The notes under the pieces: generated by a model
The model's database searches: none
Seen by the model: only the letters and a program-made list of their open reading frames with translations
What the model was told of the DNA's origin: nothing
Shown here: positions 41,126-49,936 of the stretch, one piece after another
Position numbering within the stretch: the first letter of the stretch is position 1
Layout of the letters: each line of letters opens with the position of its first letter
Made by a program: the position numbers and the translations under genes
From: Candidatus Woesearchaeota archaeon
GTDB lineage: Archaea; Nanobdellota; Nanobdellia; Woesearchaeales; ARS49
NCBI GenBank assembly: GCA_018302815.1
Contig: JAGVZE010000007.1
Coordinates: forward strand, 124,001 to 188,000
Length of the DNA stretch: 64,000 nucleotides
Reading direction: 5' to 3'

Positions 41126-42202
41126 TCACCAAAGCCGTCTTGCGAACGTGACAAAACGAGGCTCGGCGATGAAAAGACGCCACAAAAACCTCGAAGGATA
41201 TTCTCTCGGGTAATATGCGAGAATTCGCTTAACACGCTCCGAAGACATATATCTGACCAATCGTTCATAGTCATCATCAGAGAACTTGTCCAAAGTTTCC
41301 CTTATTTTCTTATGAAGCCACAATTCTTTGCGAAGAGGCCTTAGCAGTTTAGAGTAATTTTTGCCTTTCTCAAGAGCCATTGCTAGAATATTAGCGGACC
41401 AAATACCAGTGATTATGCCTCCACCCGTAGTGTTCTTGACAACACCTGCCGCATCACCTACCAAATAGATATTGCCTTTCTGAACACTTCTTGCGCCATC
41501 ATAAATAGGAATAGGCCCTGCCTGACGCTCGATAATTTCGCCACCAAACTGTTCTCTTAACATATCAAAGAAAACATGGACGTGTTTCTTCGAAGCTACA
41601 CCAACCCTTGAGAGATTTTTTCCTTCTGGAACAGCCCATGCGAAAAAACCAGGAGCACACTTACCAAAGAACGTGAGAAAAACATTCGGCTCGAACTCGC
41701 CTTTAACTGTCGCCTGCGACCCTATATAATATTGACGGCCCTCAAGAAGACCTGCAGATCGTGCGACTGCGGAGAAAGGACCGTCCGCGCCTATTAATAT
41801 GTCAAATTCTTTTTCAATACTCCTTTCGCCATTTTTGAATTTAGCTTTGTTGTCCTTTGCTTCCACAAACTTATGGCGAAGATGCAGTTTAACACCCGCA
41901 TCCTGCGCGCGCCTTACCATCCACGTATCGAACTTCTCGCGGCAGATCACGTACTCGTGCATAGGAATCTCAAGAGTTTTTCCAGAAGGCGAGAAAATAC
42001 GAACCGCCCTAAGCTCATTAACAATGTATGATTCATCCTTTGGAAGGAATTCAAAAAGAGCCCGGGTCACAATCCCCGTGCACGCGATAGGACGCCCAAC
42101 TTGGACGTGCTCCTCGAAAAGTTCGACATCATAACCCTGCTTTGCGAGCAATCTTGCAATCTGCGCGCCAGAAGGACCTGCCCCGACAACAAGAGCGTTC
42201 AT
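41126..42202 (-). CDS. Geranylgeranyl-reductase-family flavoprotein
   Basis: The 358-aa FAD-dependent enzyme has an N-terminal dinucleotide motif MNALVVGAGPSGAQIARLLAK, then RPIACTGIVT (the conserved Cys-Gly region of archaeal GGR), the middle motif DILIGADGPFSAVARSAGL, and GNIYLVGDAAGVVKNTTGGGI binding FAD. Archaeal members saturate the isoprenoid chains of membrane lipids; others act on prenyl quinones. It is transcribed toward aglB with a 38-nt gap, so may share a transcript. Confidence 0.82.
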   Translation of the reverse strand: MNALVVGAGPSGAQIARLLAKQGYDVELFEEHVQVGRPIACTGIVTRALFEFLPKDESYIVNELRAVRIFSPSGKTLEIPMHEYVICREKFDTWMVRRAQDAGVKLHLRHKFVEAKDNKAKFKNGERSIEKEFDILIGADGPFSAVARSAGLLEGRQYYIGSQATVKGEFEPNVFLTFFGKCAPGFFAWAVPEGKNLSRVGVASKKHVHVFFDMLREQFGGEIIERQAGPIPIYDGARSVQKGNIYLVGDAAGVVKNTTGGGIITGIWSANILAMALEKGKNYSKLLRPLRKELWLHKKIRETLDKFSDDDYERLVRYMSSERVKRILAYYPREYPSRFLWRLFIAEPRFVTFARRLW

Positions 42203-42233
42203 GCCGTTCTTAGAATGACCATTGCTTAAAAAA

Positions 42234-45041
42234 CTATTCTCCGCGCAACTCTCTAGTCAACTCAGCGGACCTTGAATTGTAATCTTCTTTTTGGATATCC
42301 CCTCTAACATACGCCCCATTCAAATCCTGCAATTCTCTCCAAACAGCATCCCTGCGCTCGATTTGAAGCCGAACCTGCTGAGCGCGGTCAGTATCTATGA
42401 GCAGCCTCGTTGATTCCTCAGCAAGATGGGTCTGCGTATCAGTAAATCCATCGAAATAATCCCTATCGAGAGTTGTGTGCGAAAGCTCAGCTATCTCTTC
42501 GCCATTTCTTGATGGGCATTCGAGCTGAGATTCAAGCGATTCACGCGCCTGCGTCAAGCGCCTATCACGAACAGAACTTCTGATCTGGGCGCGATAATAA
42601 TCTGTCCAAATGTTCGTGACCTGTTTTTGATACTCAAAAATAGATTCATACGCGTGCTGGACTCTCTCAATCTGATACCTCTCATGAAGCTGCACAACCC
42701 GGTCTAGCATCTGCTTGACATCAGGAGACTGCGAAAGACTCTCGGCTTCAGTTAGATTCTGACGGGCAGCAGCATAATCATGGCTATCCGCTTCTCTTTG
42801 AGCGAGCTCGGCCAAACTTTGCGCGCGTTCAGCGCGCCTTGCGGAATCTTGAACAGAACTGTGCAATCCATCAAGCTCGCCAAGCGTTCTTTGAAGAGAT
42901 AAAATTAAATTATCCGGAACAGTGTTCTCTTCATCGCTGCGTTTCCAGTCACGAGCTTTTTGCAGCGCGTCATCAAGAGCGGAACGCGTTTCATCATATT
43001 GTTCGAGAACATTAAGAGAGTCAATATCTCTATAAACCGTAAACGCAGAATCATATCTTTGCTGAGCGGTAGACGCAAGCTCCTCACGCTCAATATTAAC
43101 ACGGGCCACAGACGCAGAGCTTCTTGCCTGAGCTATAAGTCTGTCAACAAGCGCGATTCTTTGCGCTCCAGACTCGCTTTCTATTTTGACAGCTTCGTCA
43201 CGAACGTGCCCGAGCGTTTTAACAATAGAATCTATCGCAGCTATCTGGTCCTGAGGCGCTGCTTGTTTGAACTCATCGTATTGCTCCTGAGCTGCGCCAA
43301 ACAACGATTCAAGATGAAGTTCCTGTGCGCGAATACGCTCAGAACGCTCAAGCCTTGAAGCGGTATTCGCAAGCTCTGCCCGCGCGCTCTTAAGCTCATT
43401 TATCTGGACGGCAATGCGCGGGTCATTCTCGACACCACTCAACTGCTCCAAACTGCTGACTGCCTGATCGTATTCTAACACTGCGCTTAACACGATTGTC
43501 CTATTGTTTGACGCTGACGCGCGCTCACGCATATCCTGCGCCTCTTCAAGCTCGACCTTGGCTATTTCGCGAATCCTGTTTTTATTCTCCTCAACAATTA
43601 TCGATTTTTCATAAAGATCGTACGCATAAACAGACGCGCCAATAAGCGCAGCTGCAGCAACGGTCTTTATTTTTCTAGCGTATAGGTGTTGGATGAACCT
43701 TGTATGAATCCATTTCTTGCTCGCCTTCGGAGGAATCCCTTTTTTGAAACGCTCCAAATCATCGGCAAAGTCAGCAGCGCAAGCGTATCGCACCCAACGC
43801 TCTTTCGCCATAGCTTTCTCAACTATGTCCGCTAAATCGCGAGGGATTTTTTTATTCAACATGCGAACAGGAGCCAAAGAATTCGTCTGCACAGCACGCA
43901 CTATCTTGATGACGGAATCGAGTTTTAGAATTCTCTTTGAATCAGATATGTCCACAAACTGAGGAGTAACTCCAGTCACTAATTCATAAATAATCGCGCC
44001 CAAACCGTAAACATCACTTCGATTATCCACCTGATCGACATCGCCTGCCGCCTGCTCAGGAGATAAATAGTGCGGCGTTCCTAAGATAAGTCCTTTCTCT
44101 TGTTCCGCCTGGCCTGTTCCGCGCACCAGAGCGATACCAACGTCAGAAATGTACGCCTTGCAGTCTTCGTCTTCTAAAATGTTGGCAGGTTTGAGATCGC
44201 GATGGATGATGCCCTTATCGTGAATTTTCTGCAAAGCGCGCGCAAGCTCGATGCCTTTGTTCACAGTCTCTTCCAATGTAAGCTTTTCATTAGCATCTAA
44301 TCGTTCTTTTAGAGCATGATGCATGAGCCCTTGTTCCAGATACGGAATCTTCACTTTACGCTTAGAACCGGTCGCATCAAGAAAAGAAATCTCTCCCCAT
44401 GCAAAATTATAAACACGCACGACATTCGGTATGCTATCCAATGAACGTATCACTGCCGCTTCCTTCGCGAAACGCCCAAGCTTCGATTCATCATAACCTC
44501 TGAGGAATTTTAGCGCAGTAGTGCTATCCATCAATTCATTTGTCGCTTGATATACCGCCCCGTCCGCGCCTTGGGCTATGAATTTGATATCTTTGAAACC
44601 AGAGACCTCTATTTCTTTGGGCAAATCCTTCGCATCGCCATGTTTGACACTCGAACCAGAACCCTGCTGCGGCATTATGACGGTGGGAGCATGGACTGCT
44701 GGCGGTCCAGGCTCTTTTATAGTCATGGCGCTAGCAGCTTGCGCATCAGTGAACTCCCCCGTATCTTGATCGGACAAGGGCTTTGAAATTCCTCTAACTG
44801 GAGTGAGGGGTTGGCTGTCGTTGACTCTTTTCGGAAGAGGACCGCTCGCATCATGATCAGTTGGGCTAACGAACACATCAGCTGCGGGAACAAAACCTGC
44901 AGGGATTTCAGGCTCGGTGGCATCATTCTCGTCTATAACGTCTGCATCAGAATCACCACTCGCATCCGCCTTTTTCTTCGCGGAAAGCCTGCCAATTAGC
45001 TCGTTAGCCTTGTCTGCCGATTTTCGATCATCACTATGCAT
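42234..45041 (-). CDS. Membrane-anchored Hanks-type Ser/Thr protein kinase with long coiled-coil tail
   Basis: About 935 aa. After a ~145-aa disordered acidic region comes a PknB-type kinase domain (about residues 148-440). It has the glycine loop IAQGADGAVYQA, catalytic Lys in TTALKFLRG, HRDLKPANIL loop, ISDVGIAL (DVG for DFG, Asp kept) and GTPHYLSPEQAAGDV activation segment. One TM helix (TVAAAALIGASVYAYDLY) follows, then ~450 residues of coiled coil. The kinase is thus inside and the coils probably outside. PknB-like kinases with such tails are bacterial in style. ATG 45041 overlaps the upstream gene's stop by 8 nt. Confidence 0.85.
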   Translation of the reverse strand: MHSDDRKSADKANELIGRLSAKKKADASGDSDADVIDENDATEPEIPAGFVPAADVFVSPTDHDASGPLPKRVNDSQPLTPVRGISKPLSDQDTGEFTDAQAASAMTIKEPGPPAVHAPTVIMPQQGSGSSVKHGDAKDLPKEIEVSGFKDIKFIAQGADGAVYQATNELMDSTTALKFLRGYDESKLGRFAKEAAVIRSLDSIPNVVRVYNFAWGEISFLDATGSKRKVKIPYLEQGLMHHALKERLDANEKLTLEETVNKGIELARALQKIHDKGIIHRDLKPANILEDEDCKAYISDVGIALVRGTGQAEQEKGLILGTPHYLSPEQAAGDVDQVDNRSDVYGLGAIIYELVTGVTPQFVDISDSKRILKLDSVIKIVRAVQTNSLAPVRMLNKKIPRDLADIVEKAMAKERWVRYACAADFADDLERFKKGIPPKASKKWIHTRFIQHLYARKIKTVAAAALIGASVYAYDLYEKSIIVEENKNRIREIAKVELEEAQDMRERASASNNRTIVLSAVLEYDQAVSSLEQLSGVENDPRIAVQINELKSARAELANTASRLERSERIRAQELHLESLFGAAQEQYDEFKQAAPQDQIAAIDSIVKTLGHVRDEAVKIESESGAQRIALVDRLIAQARSSASVARVNIEREELASTAQQRYDSAFTVYRDIDSLNVLEQYDETRSALDDALQKARDWKRSDEENTVPDNLILSLQRTLGELDGLHSSVQDSARRAERAQSLAELAQREADSHDYAAARQNLTEAESLSQSPDVKQMLDRVVQLHERYQIERVQHAYESIFEYQKQVTNIWTDYYRAQIRSSVRDRRLTQARESLESQLECPSRNGEEIAELSHTTLDRDYFDGFTDTQTHLAEESTRLLIDTDRAQQVRLQIERRDAVWRELQDLNGAYVRGDIQKEDYNSRSAELTRELRGE

Positions 45042-45660
45042 CTTCACCCAACTCCGCTTCAAGACGCGCGATTATCGCATCGAGCGATTCTCTCAAATCA
45101 TTCCTGTTAGTTTCCGCCTGCTCTCTTTTATCTTTTTCCGCGTCTATCTGCCTGTCTTTTTCCTTGAGCCGCTCTTCGTATACTTTTTTTTCATCAGCGT
45201 TAGTGTGGAGAATAGAATCACTTGCTTCTTTTTTCACCAAATACTCTCTCCAAATATGGCACAAAGCCGAGTGAGGAGAATATTCAGCCAGGTGTTTACC
45301 CTTTTTTATTTTTCCGTCATTCTCGACAGCTTCCTCTAGCTGGCGAAGATGGTCAACAGTAAGACTGCCACTTATCTGCGTAGAATTTGCGATATCGAGA
45401 GTTTTTTCCATATCGCCTAAAGCCCGAGCGAGATTAAGCACATATTTTGGCACTTTAGGGTCGTCAAGACTGTTTGCTCCATAGAGCGTAGGAACTGTCT
45501 TTGCCAGATAGAACTCGCCGCCATCTTTCATGACTTTCACTTTTTTATAAACGAGCGCTATTAATTCCATGACTGCGTCGTATTTATCCTTCAACTCATT
45601 GAAGCTCACATTCAATTCATCGAATTTTTTATGGGTATCTTTATCGCTCTCGTTTGTCAT
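45034..45660 (-). CDS. Coiled-coil protein coupled to the kinase, 208 aa
   Basis: The product has no signal or membrane segment. The N-terminal helices (KKFDELNVSFNELKDKYDAVMELIALVYKKVK) and the C-terminal coiled coil (EERLKEKDRQIDAEKDKREQAETNRNDLRESLDAI) flank a helical middle (SALCHIWREYLVKKEASDS). Translational overlap with the kinase makes it a likely cytosolic partner or substrate. Family unknown. Confidence 0.65.
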   Translation of the reverse strand: MTNESDKDTHKKFDELNVSFNELKDKYDAVMELIALVYKKVKVMKDGGEFYLAKTVPTLYGANSLDDPKVPKYVLNLARALGDMEKTLDIANSTQISGSLTVDHLRQLEEAVENDGKIKKGKHLAEYSPHSALCHIWREYLVKKEASDSILHTNADEKKVYEERLKEKDRQIDAEKDKREQAETNRNDLRESLDAIIARLEAELGEDA

Positions 45661-45726
45661 ATTTATTCAAAAACCCGCGCCACTATAAAAGCGTTTCTTA
45701 CTTATCCACTGAGTAGTGGTATATCT

Positions 45727-45742
45727 GGAAAGATTTAAATAC
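45727..45742 (+). promoter_or_regulatory. BRE-TATA of the lipoprotein operon
   Basis: GGAAAGATTTAAATAC is centred about 28 nt before ATG 45764, predicting a leaderless transcript. It is the head of a four-gene plus-strand run diverging from the kinase pair. CCACTGAGTAGTGG, an imperfect palindrome, lies just upstream at 45705-45718. Confidence 0.5.
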
Positions 45743-45763
45743 GGATGCAGACGAGCCAAAGAT

Positions 45764-46342
45764 ATGAAACGAACTCTTGCCGCGCTTGCAATAGCCTTTG
45801 CGGGATGCACAGCTGAACTAACTCCTAAACAATATGAAGATCTTCAAAAGCGACAGCGAGAAGATGCGCTTCAATACTTGCGAGAAAATCCAGATGCGCT
45901 CAGAGCCTTAGATTCTGGTATCGGACGGCTTGAACGACAGCATACTGAATCTGAATCACGCACGAACGAAAAGCTTGAAGGATTCCAACGCACTCTGGAT
46001 GTGTATGAAAATGAAAGCGGCCGAGCGGTTCGTTCAGCAGAAACTGCTACCATGAGCGCGGAAGCCCTTCGCGAAACAGTCGAGAGAGACCTTGGCGAGT
46101 TCAGAAGCGGCTATGACGCGCAAATCGGCGAAGTAGCAGAACGCGCAGCCGGCGTCATCAACCGCGTCGAAGGAATCGAAGACGCTCACGAAGGAGCCAA
46201 CAGAGCATACGAAGAACGATTCCTTCCGGCGCACGAACAACGTGAAAGAACATTACAATCACTCGATGAAACGCTCAGAACTGCCAGAACCCCAGAAGAA
46301 ATACGCCTAGCAATCGAAGAAGCGAGGAGAGCAGGACAATGA
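45764..46342 (+). CDS. Coiled-coil lipoprotein 1, 192 aa
   Basis: Start 45764 (MKRTLAAL) because the leaderless TATA fits and the lipobox LAIAFAGC then lies at residues ~9-16. After the lipidated Cys, the mature protein is an almost continuous charged coiled coil (YEDLQKRQREDALQYLRENPDALRALD, EGFQRTLDVYENESG). Its stop overlaps the next start (ATGA). It probably lies on the outer face of the membrane next to the extracellular coiled coil of the kinase. Confidence 0.75.
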   Translation: MKRTLAALAIAFAGCTAELTPKQYEDLQKRQREDALQYLRENPDALRALDSGIGRLERQHTESESRTNEKLEGFQRTLDVYENESGRAVRSAETATMSAEALRETVERDLGEFRSGYDAQIGEVAERAAGVINRVEGIEDAHEGANRAYEERFLPAHEQRERTLQSLDETLRTARTPEEIRLAIEEARRAGQ

Positions 46343-47016
46343 AGCGATATATTTTTGGCATGGCACTAGCAGTATCGTTTAATGGCTGCGAAAGCGTTGA
46401 CATCGCAGCAGAAGTTCAAAATGAACTCGACCGGCAAAGAACACCTGAACTTCGAAGAGACGTTGATAATTATCGAAGCAGGCTTGAAGATATCGAAGGA
46501 AGATATGAACGCTTAGGAATTCGAAGCGCAGCGAACGTGCAAGGACTTGACCTTCTCGAACAAAAAATCAATTCACTCTATTTGCGGATGCTAGAACAAG
46601 ACGCGCGCACATTCCAACTATCGTTAGATGCAACTGCAGAAGAGACCCGCGAGCGAAGAGACGCAGTAGAAACCGAAGCGAATTTCAGACGAGAAACAAC
46701 AACTCGCGTTTTGGACTACGTACAGACAACACACACTCTGCTCATCGCACGAAATGACGTATATTCTATTCGCCAAGAAATAGAGACCCGACGCGACAGA
46801 ATGACATTACGCTACGTTATTCGCATAATGAACGCAACAGAACAAGAAAAACAAGATTTACTCAGACAATACTCTCTAGAAGACAGAACTCTTGAAGAAA
46901 CATACCAGCCGCGCATCAGAGAATTGGACGCTCAAATCGAACAATTACAGCAGGCATTCGAACAGTATCCTCAGAGAGTAAACACTGTCGGCCGAAGACC
47001 AAGGAGAGTGTCCTGA
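46339..47016 (+). CDS. Coiled-coil lipoprotein 2, 225 aa
   Basis: The N-terminus MKRYIFGMALAVSFNGC is a lipoprotein signal with lipobox SFNGC. The mature region is helical with heptad repeats (NYRSRLEDIEGRYERLGI, REEIETRRDRMTLRYVIRIM-like). ATGA overlap with both neighbours shows a coupled operon. The composition resembles periplasmic spacer lipoproteins. Function unknown. Confidence 0.75.
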   Translation: MKRYIFGMALAVSFNGCESVDIAAEVQNELDRQRTPELRRDVDNYRSRLEDIEGRYERLGIRSAANVQGLDLLEQKINSLYLRMLEQDARTFQLSLDATAEETRERRDAVETEANFRRETTTRVLDYVQTTHTLLIARNDVYSIRQEIETRRDRMTLRYVIRIMNATEQEKQDLLRQYSLEDRTLEETYQPRIRELDAQIEQLQQAFEQYPQRVNTVGRRPRRVS

Positions 47017-47837
47017 TGAAAAAGGCACTAATTTCACTCGCATTTCTTTTAGGATGCTACACGCCGCACCCGAATATGGTCGGCGAGAGAACACAGCCAG
47101 TTGTAGAGCATACCAATCAAGAACCACAAACTGATTCGCAGGAAGCAGGCCAAAGGATGGTTGGAGCAGCCAGAGACTTCGCTCAACACCCGCTTGGCAA
47201 TCCGGAAAATCCAATCGAGCTTTCAGAAGATGACACAATATCCGGCTTGCTTAGCAGCATTCCAAGCGCTGAAACAAGACGAAGAGAAGCGCTCACGATC
47301 GCGCAGATTTACTCAACCAGAGACTTGCTTGAGCGAACGCTCGAGCAAAGAGCGTATGAAAACAGGCAGGAAAGAATACGTACAGGTCAAAACGAATTTA
47401 CCGCGCAGGAATTGGATGGAGCAGATTATCGCGCATTGCAAATACAAATTGGTTCAATTATCGAAGAGCTCGCCCAACTATACTGCACTGATACTCAAAG
47501 ATTTGCGGCTGAACGGTCTGCAAGATTAGCTGAAATTGAACGCAAAATAAACGAATACTCCGGTTACGGACTTTCAATTATGGTCATGCCTGTCGAACAA
47601 CAGGAAGAATTTCAAGATGCGGGGCAGATGCCAGCTCGGCCAGAGCCAGCTCCTCTTCCTGCACTCATGGGACGAGAAGAAAGAGAGGCTCGAATGCGAC
47701 TTTCTGATCTTCAAAGAAGACGAGCGCTTTGTCAATCGCAATACGATTCAGGAAGAATAAACCAAGTGAACTATGATTCATCTTCACGCGCTCTTGACGA
47801 GGCGATACAGGAAATAGAGCGCAGATTGCCAAATTAA
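47016..47837 (+). CDS. Coiled-coil lipoprotein 3, 273 aa
   Basis: The signal MKKALISLAFLLGC has a lipobox FLLGC; the mature N-terminus YTPHPNMVGERTQPVVE is a linker. Helical blocks follow (RDLLERTLEQRAYENRQERIRTGQNEF, ERSARLAEIERKINEYSGYG) and a closing Arg-rich coiled coil (REERQARMRLSDLQRRRALCQSQYDSGRIN-like). It is the last gene of the coupled lipoprotein operon; a strong promoter for the barrel-like gene follows. Confidence 0.72.
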   Translation: MKKALISLAFLLGCYTPHPNMVGERTQPVVEHTNQEPQTDSQEAGQRMVGAARDFAQHPLGNPENPIELSEDDTISGLLSSIPSAETRRREALTIAQIYSTRDLLERTLEQRAYENRQERIRTGQNEFTAQELDGADYRALQIQIGSIIEELAQLYCTDTQRFAAERSARLAEIERKINEYSGYGLSIMVMPVEQQEEFQDAGQMPARPEPAPLPALMGREEREARMRLSDLQRRRALCQSQYDSGRINQVNYDSSSRALDEAIQEIERRLPN

Positions 47838-47861
47838 TTGTTCCTTTCTAGTAGTTACAAT

Positions 47862-47917
47862 CGAAAGCTTTAAATAATACTTCGCGGGGCATTAAGTCAA
47901 TCGTAGGGGGTTTTACC
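47862..47917 (+). promoter_or_regulatory. Strong BRE-TATA and Shine-Dalgarno before the barrel-like lipoprotein
   Basis: CGAAAGCTTTAAATA (47862-47876) is identical to the element at 62325-62339. The leader ends in GTAGGGGGTTTTACC before ATG 47918, a strong ribosome binding site. Confidence 0.6.
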
Positions 47918-48982
47918 ATGAACAAGATCAAACAAGCACTTATCGGAACAATTCTAGCACTCGGAGGCTGCGTAGGGCCAACGCCAAACACAACCACTCA
48001 AGTACAGCCAAACGTCTCACAATCAGGAGCACTTTTTCCAGGAACAGGCTATGTCACCCTTGGCGGAACGACAAGCAGAAACATCAATACCGGAAGCGTA
48101 CAAGCAGGAGCGAACGTCACCCATAATGTAGAACGTGACAATCCTCTTTACCAAATCCCAATCATAGTCGGCGCAGAAGCGCAAGCCCTTGACCAGCACG
48201 GCAAAGCAGACGGCACATTCGCAGGCGAAAGCTTAGGCCTTGCAGCAGGATACGATTCACGAGACTTTTCACAGCACATCGAACTTACCGCAATAGGCGG
48301 AGCAAGATTTAGCAACCAGCACAGAATATCAGGCGAAGCTGAAACAGAACGCCAAAACGCATTTGATTTGAACGGCGCGATAGCGCTTCAGATGAGACCG
48401 AACAACGACTGGTACGCACGAGCAGTAGTCAGCGGTTACCACATTCTCGACGGAGAAGGACAGCTTGACCTGCGTGATTCCAACCGAGATAAAATAGAGA
48501 CAGAAAACAGCGGACACGGAGTCGATGCAGAAGTAGTCGTCGGCAGACGTTTAACTCAAGATTTTCTTGGACGCGAAGCAGGACTTGTAGGACGAGCACG
48601 CGCTGAGTATGATTCGCTTTCACGCGAAGCTAGCGCAGCATCACCAATAGGAACACTCCACGTAACTGAAGATGTCGAGAACACAAGAATCAGCCTTGGC
48701 GCAGGAGCTTATACTGCCGCTCCAAACGGCACTTTGCGATGGGTCCATCTAATGCCAACTTACACTTTCGAGCAGGCAAAACAAAGCATAGACCGCGACG
48801 CGGTCCTTGGCCCTGATTCGTCCTCACGAGTTACAAGACACTTTGTCGGCCTTGAAGCGCAAACCCAGCTTGGGGAACGAGTCTATGTCGGCGCAAGCAT
48901 CGAAGGCAAAGTTGCCGAGTCAGGAGACGCAAGCGATAAAGACGAAGTTCGAGGCGGGCTAGGACTCACTATACGCTTCTAG
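47918..48982 (+). CDS. Lipoprotein with outer-membrane beta-barrel-like architecture, 354 aa
   Basis: A lipobox ILALGGC follows a short hydrophobic signal. The mature protein is almost all alternating amphipathic beta strands with polar turns: TLGGTTSRNINTGSVQAGANV, ESLGLAAGYDSRDFSQHIELTAIGGARF, AEVVVGRRLTQDFLGREAGLVGRARAEY, TRISLGAGAYTAAP, RHFVGLEAQTQLGERVYVGASIEGKV. It ends GGLGLTIRF, the C-terminal aromatic strand pattern of bacterial barrels. Roughly 10-14 strands are possible. A beta-sandwich surface protein is the alternative. Any barrel in an archaeon would be unusual. Confidence 0.55.
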   Translation: MNKIKQALIGTILALGGCVGPTPNTTTQVQPNVSQSGALFPGTGYVTLGGTTSRNINTGSVQAGANVTHNVERDNPLYQIPIIVGAEAQALDQHGKADGTFAGESLGLAAGYDSRDFSQHIELTAIGGARFSNQHRISGEAETERQNAFDLNGAIALQMRPNNDWYARAVVSGYHILDGEGQLDLRDSNRDKIETENSGHGVDAEVVVGRRLTQDFLGREAGLVGRARAEYDSLSREASAASPIGTLHVTEDVENTRISLGAGAYTAAPNGTLRWVHLMPTYTFEQAKQSIDRDAVLGPDSSSRVTRHFVGLEAQTQLGERVYVGASIEGKVAESGDASDKDEVRGGLGLTIRF

Positions 48983-49004
48983 TTAGCACTTGCGGATAGT
49001 AACG

Positions 49005-49068
49005 TTTATATACCTTTTATTTTTTACCCCTAATAAATAACAGTATTTCGCTCACGGAGGCACATACA
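49005..49068 (+). promoter_or_regulatory. Promoter and leader of lipoprotein 5
   Basis: ACGTTTATATACC supplies a TATA box. The following T-rich tract TTTTATTTTTTACC may also terminate the barrel gene's transcript. RBS ACGGAGGC lies 9 nt before ATG 49069. Confidence 0.4.
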
Positions 49069-49923
49069 ATGAACAACAACCAAAGCATTCTTTCAAGAAT
49101 TTACAATTCAACACAGGCAAAAGTATACGGTGCGCTCATCGCAGCTTCCCTTGGCGGCTGTGTAAGCGCAAGCGGACGATTGGACGAACAACTCGAAACT
49201 CCTGTTGCGACAGAAACACGCTATTCACTAGATGATATGCGCTCATTCGCTCAGGAATACTTGAGGCTCGAAGATAAAACAGACAGAAATACTGAAGATA
49301 ACGTAAGAATGGATAACCTACTCAACAGAATGAAACACGGCCTTCAGACAAGCGAAGGACGAGTATATCTGCTAATCAACTACGAGCGAACGCCAGGAAC
49401 AGACCCTGTAAGCTACATAGTTCGAAGCGCAATCACGCTCGAAGACATAGCAACTGCGAAATCAGCTGCAGTCACAGCCGCGCTTCCGAGCGATCGCAGA
49501 CTCGCAGAACTCGTCGCTCACGCGCAAAATAGTTTCAATTACTTTTTAGAAGCACGACACCCGCAGGACTGGGACAGCATAGGCTACCTTCTCCTTGCAG
49601 ATGAAGGACAGGTCAACGCAGTCGCAAACCACAACGGAGCTCTCGCCGCATCTCTTCGCCTTGTGAACGAAAACGGCGAACAGACCAGCGCAGAAGTCAC
49701 AGAGCAACATTACGCGATACTTACCGACGGCGACAAAACAAACGGCGAAATCCACGCGGAACGCCCAGGAGCATTGCTTCTCGTCATCGAAGGACAGCAA
49801 CCGGTTGAAGAACAAGCGGCACCGAGCGCAACAACTGAAGTTCCTGCTCCTGCGCCTGCGACAGAAGCTCCACCTGCTGAAGCACCAGAAAAACAACAGA
49901 ACACTGGCAGCGGCAACGAGTAA
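49069..49923 (+). CDS. Lipoprotein 5, surface protein with Pro/Ala/Glu-rich tail, 284 aa
   Basis: A basic N-terminus and a hydrophobic stretch end at lipobox AASLGGC. The mature part has helical regions (YSLDDMRSFAQEYLRLEDKTDRNTEDN) and beta-rich segments (RVYLLINYERTPGTDPVSYIVRSAITL), then a low-complexity tail (EVPAPAPATEAPPAEAPEK) as a flexible spacer. Family not recognised. The next gene starts 13 nt after its stop. Confidence 0.65.
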   Translation: MNNNQSILSRIYNSTQAKVYGALIAASLGGCVSASGRLDEQLETPVATETRYSLDDMRSFAQEYLRLEDKTDRNTEDNVRMDNLLNRMKHGLQTSEGRVYLLINYERTPGTDPVSYIVRSAITLEDIATAKSAAVTAALPSDRRLAELVAHAQNSFNYFLEARHPQDWDSIGYLLLADEGQVNAVANHNGALAASLRLVNENGEQTSAEVTEQHYAILTDGDKTNGEIHAERPGALLLVIEGQQPVEEQAAPSATTEVPAPAPATEAPPAEAPEKQQNTGSGNE

Positions 49924-49936
49924 ACGAGGCACACAA

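Noticed and set aside
42234-45041. Inactive pseudokinase because of DVG instead of DFG
   Set aside because: The metal-binding Asp, HRD loop, Lys and glycine loop are all kept, so activity is still likely.
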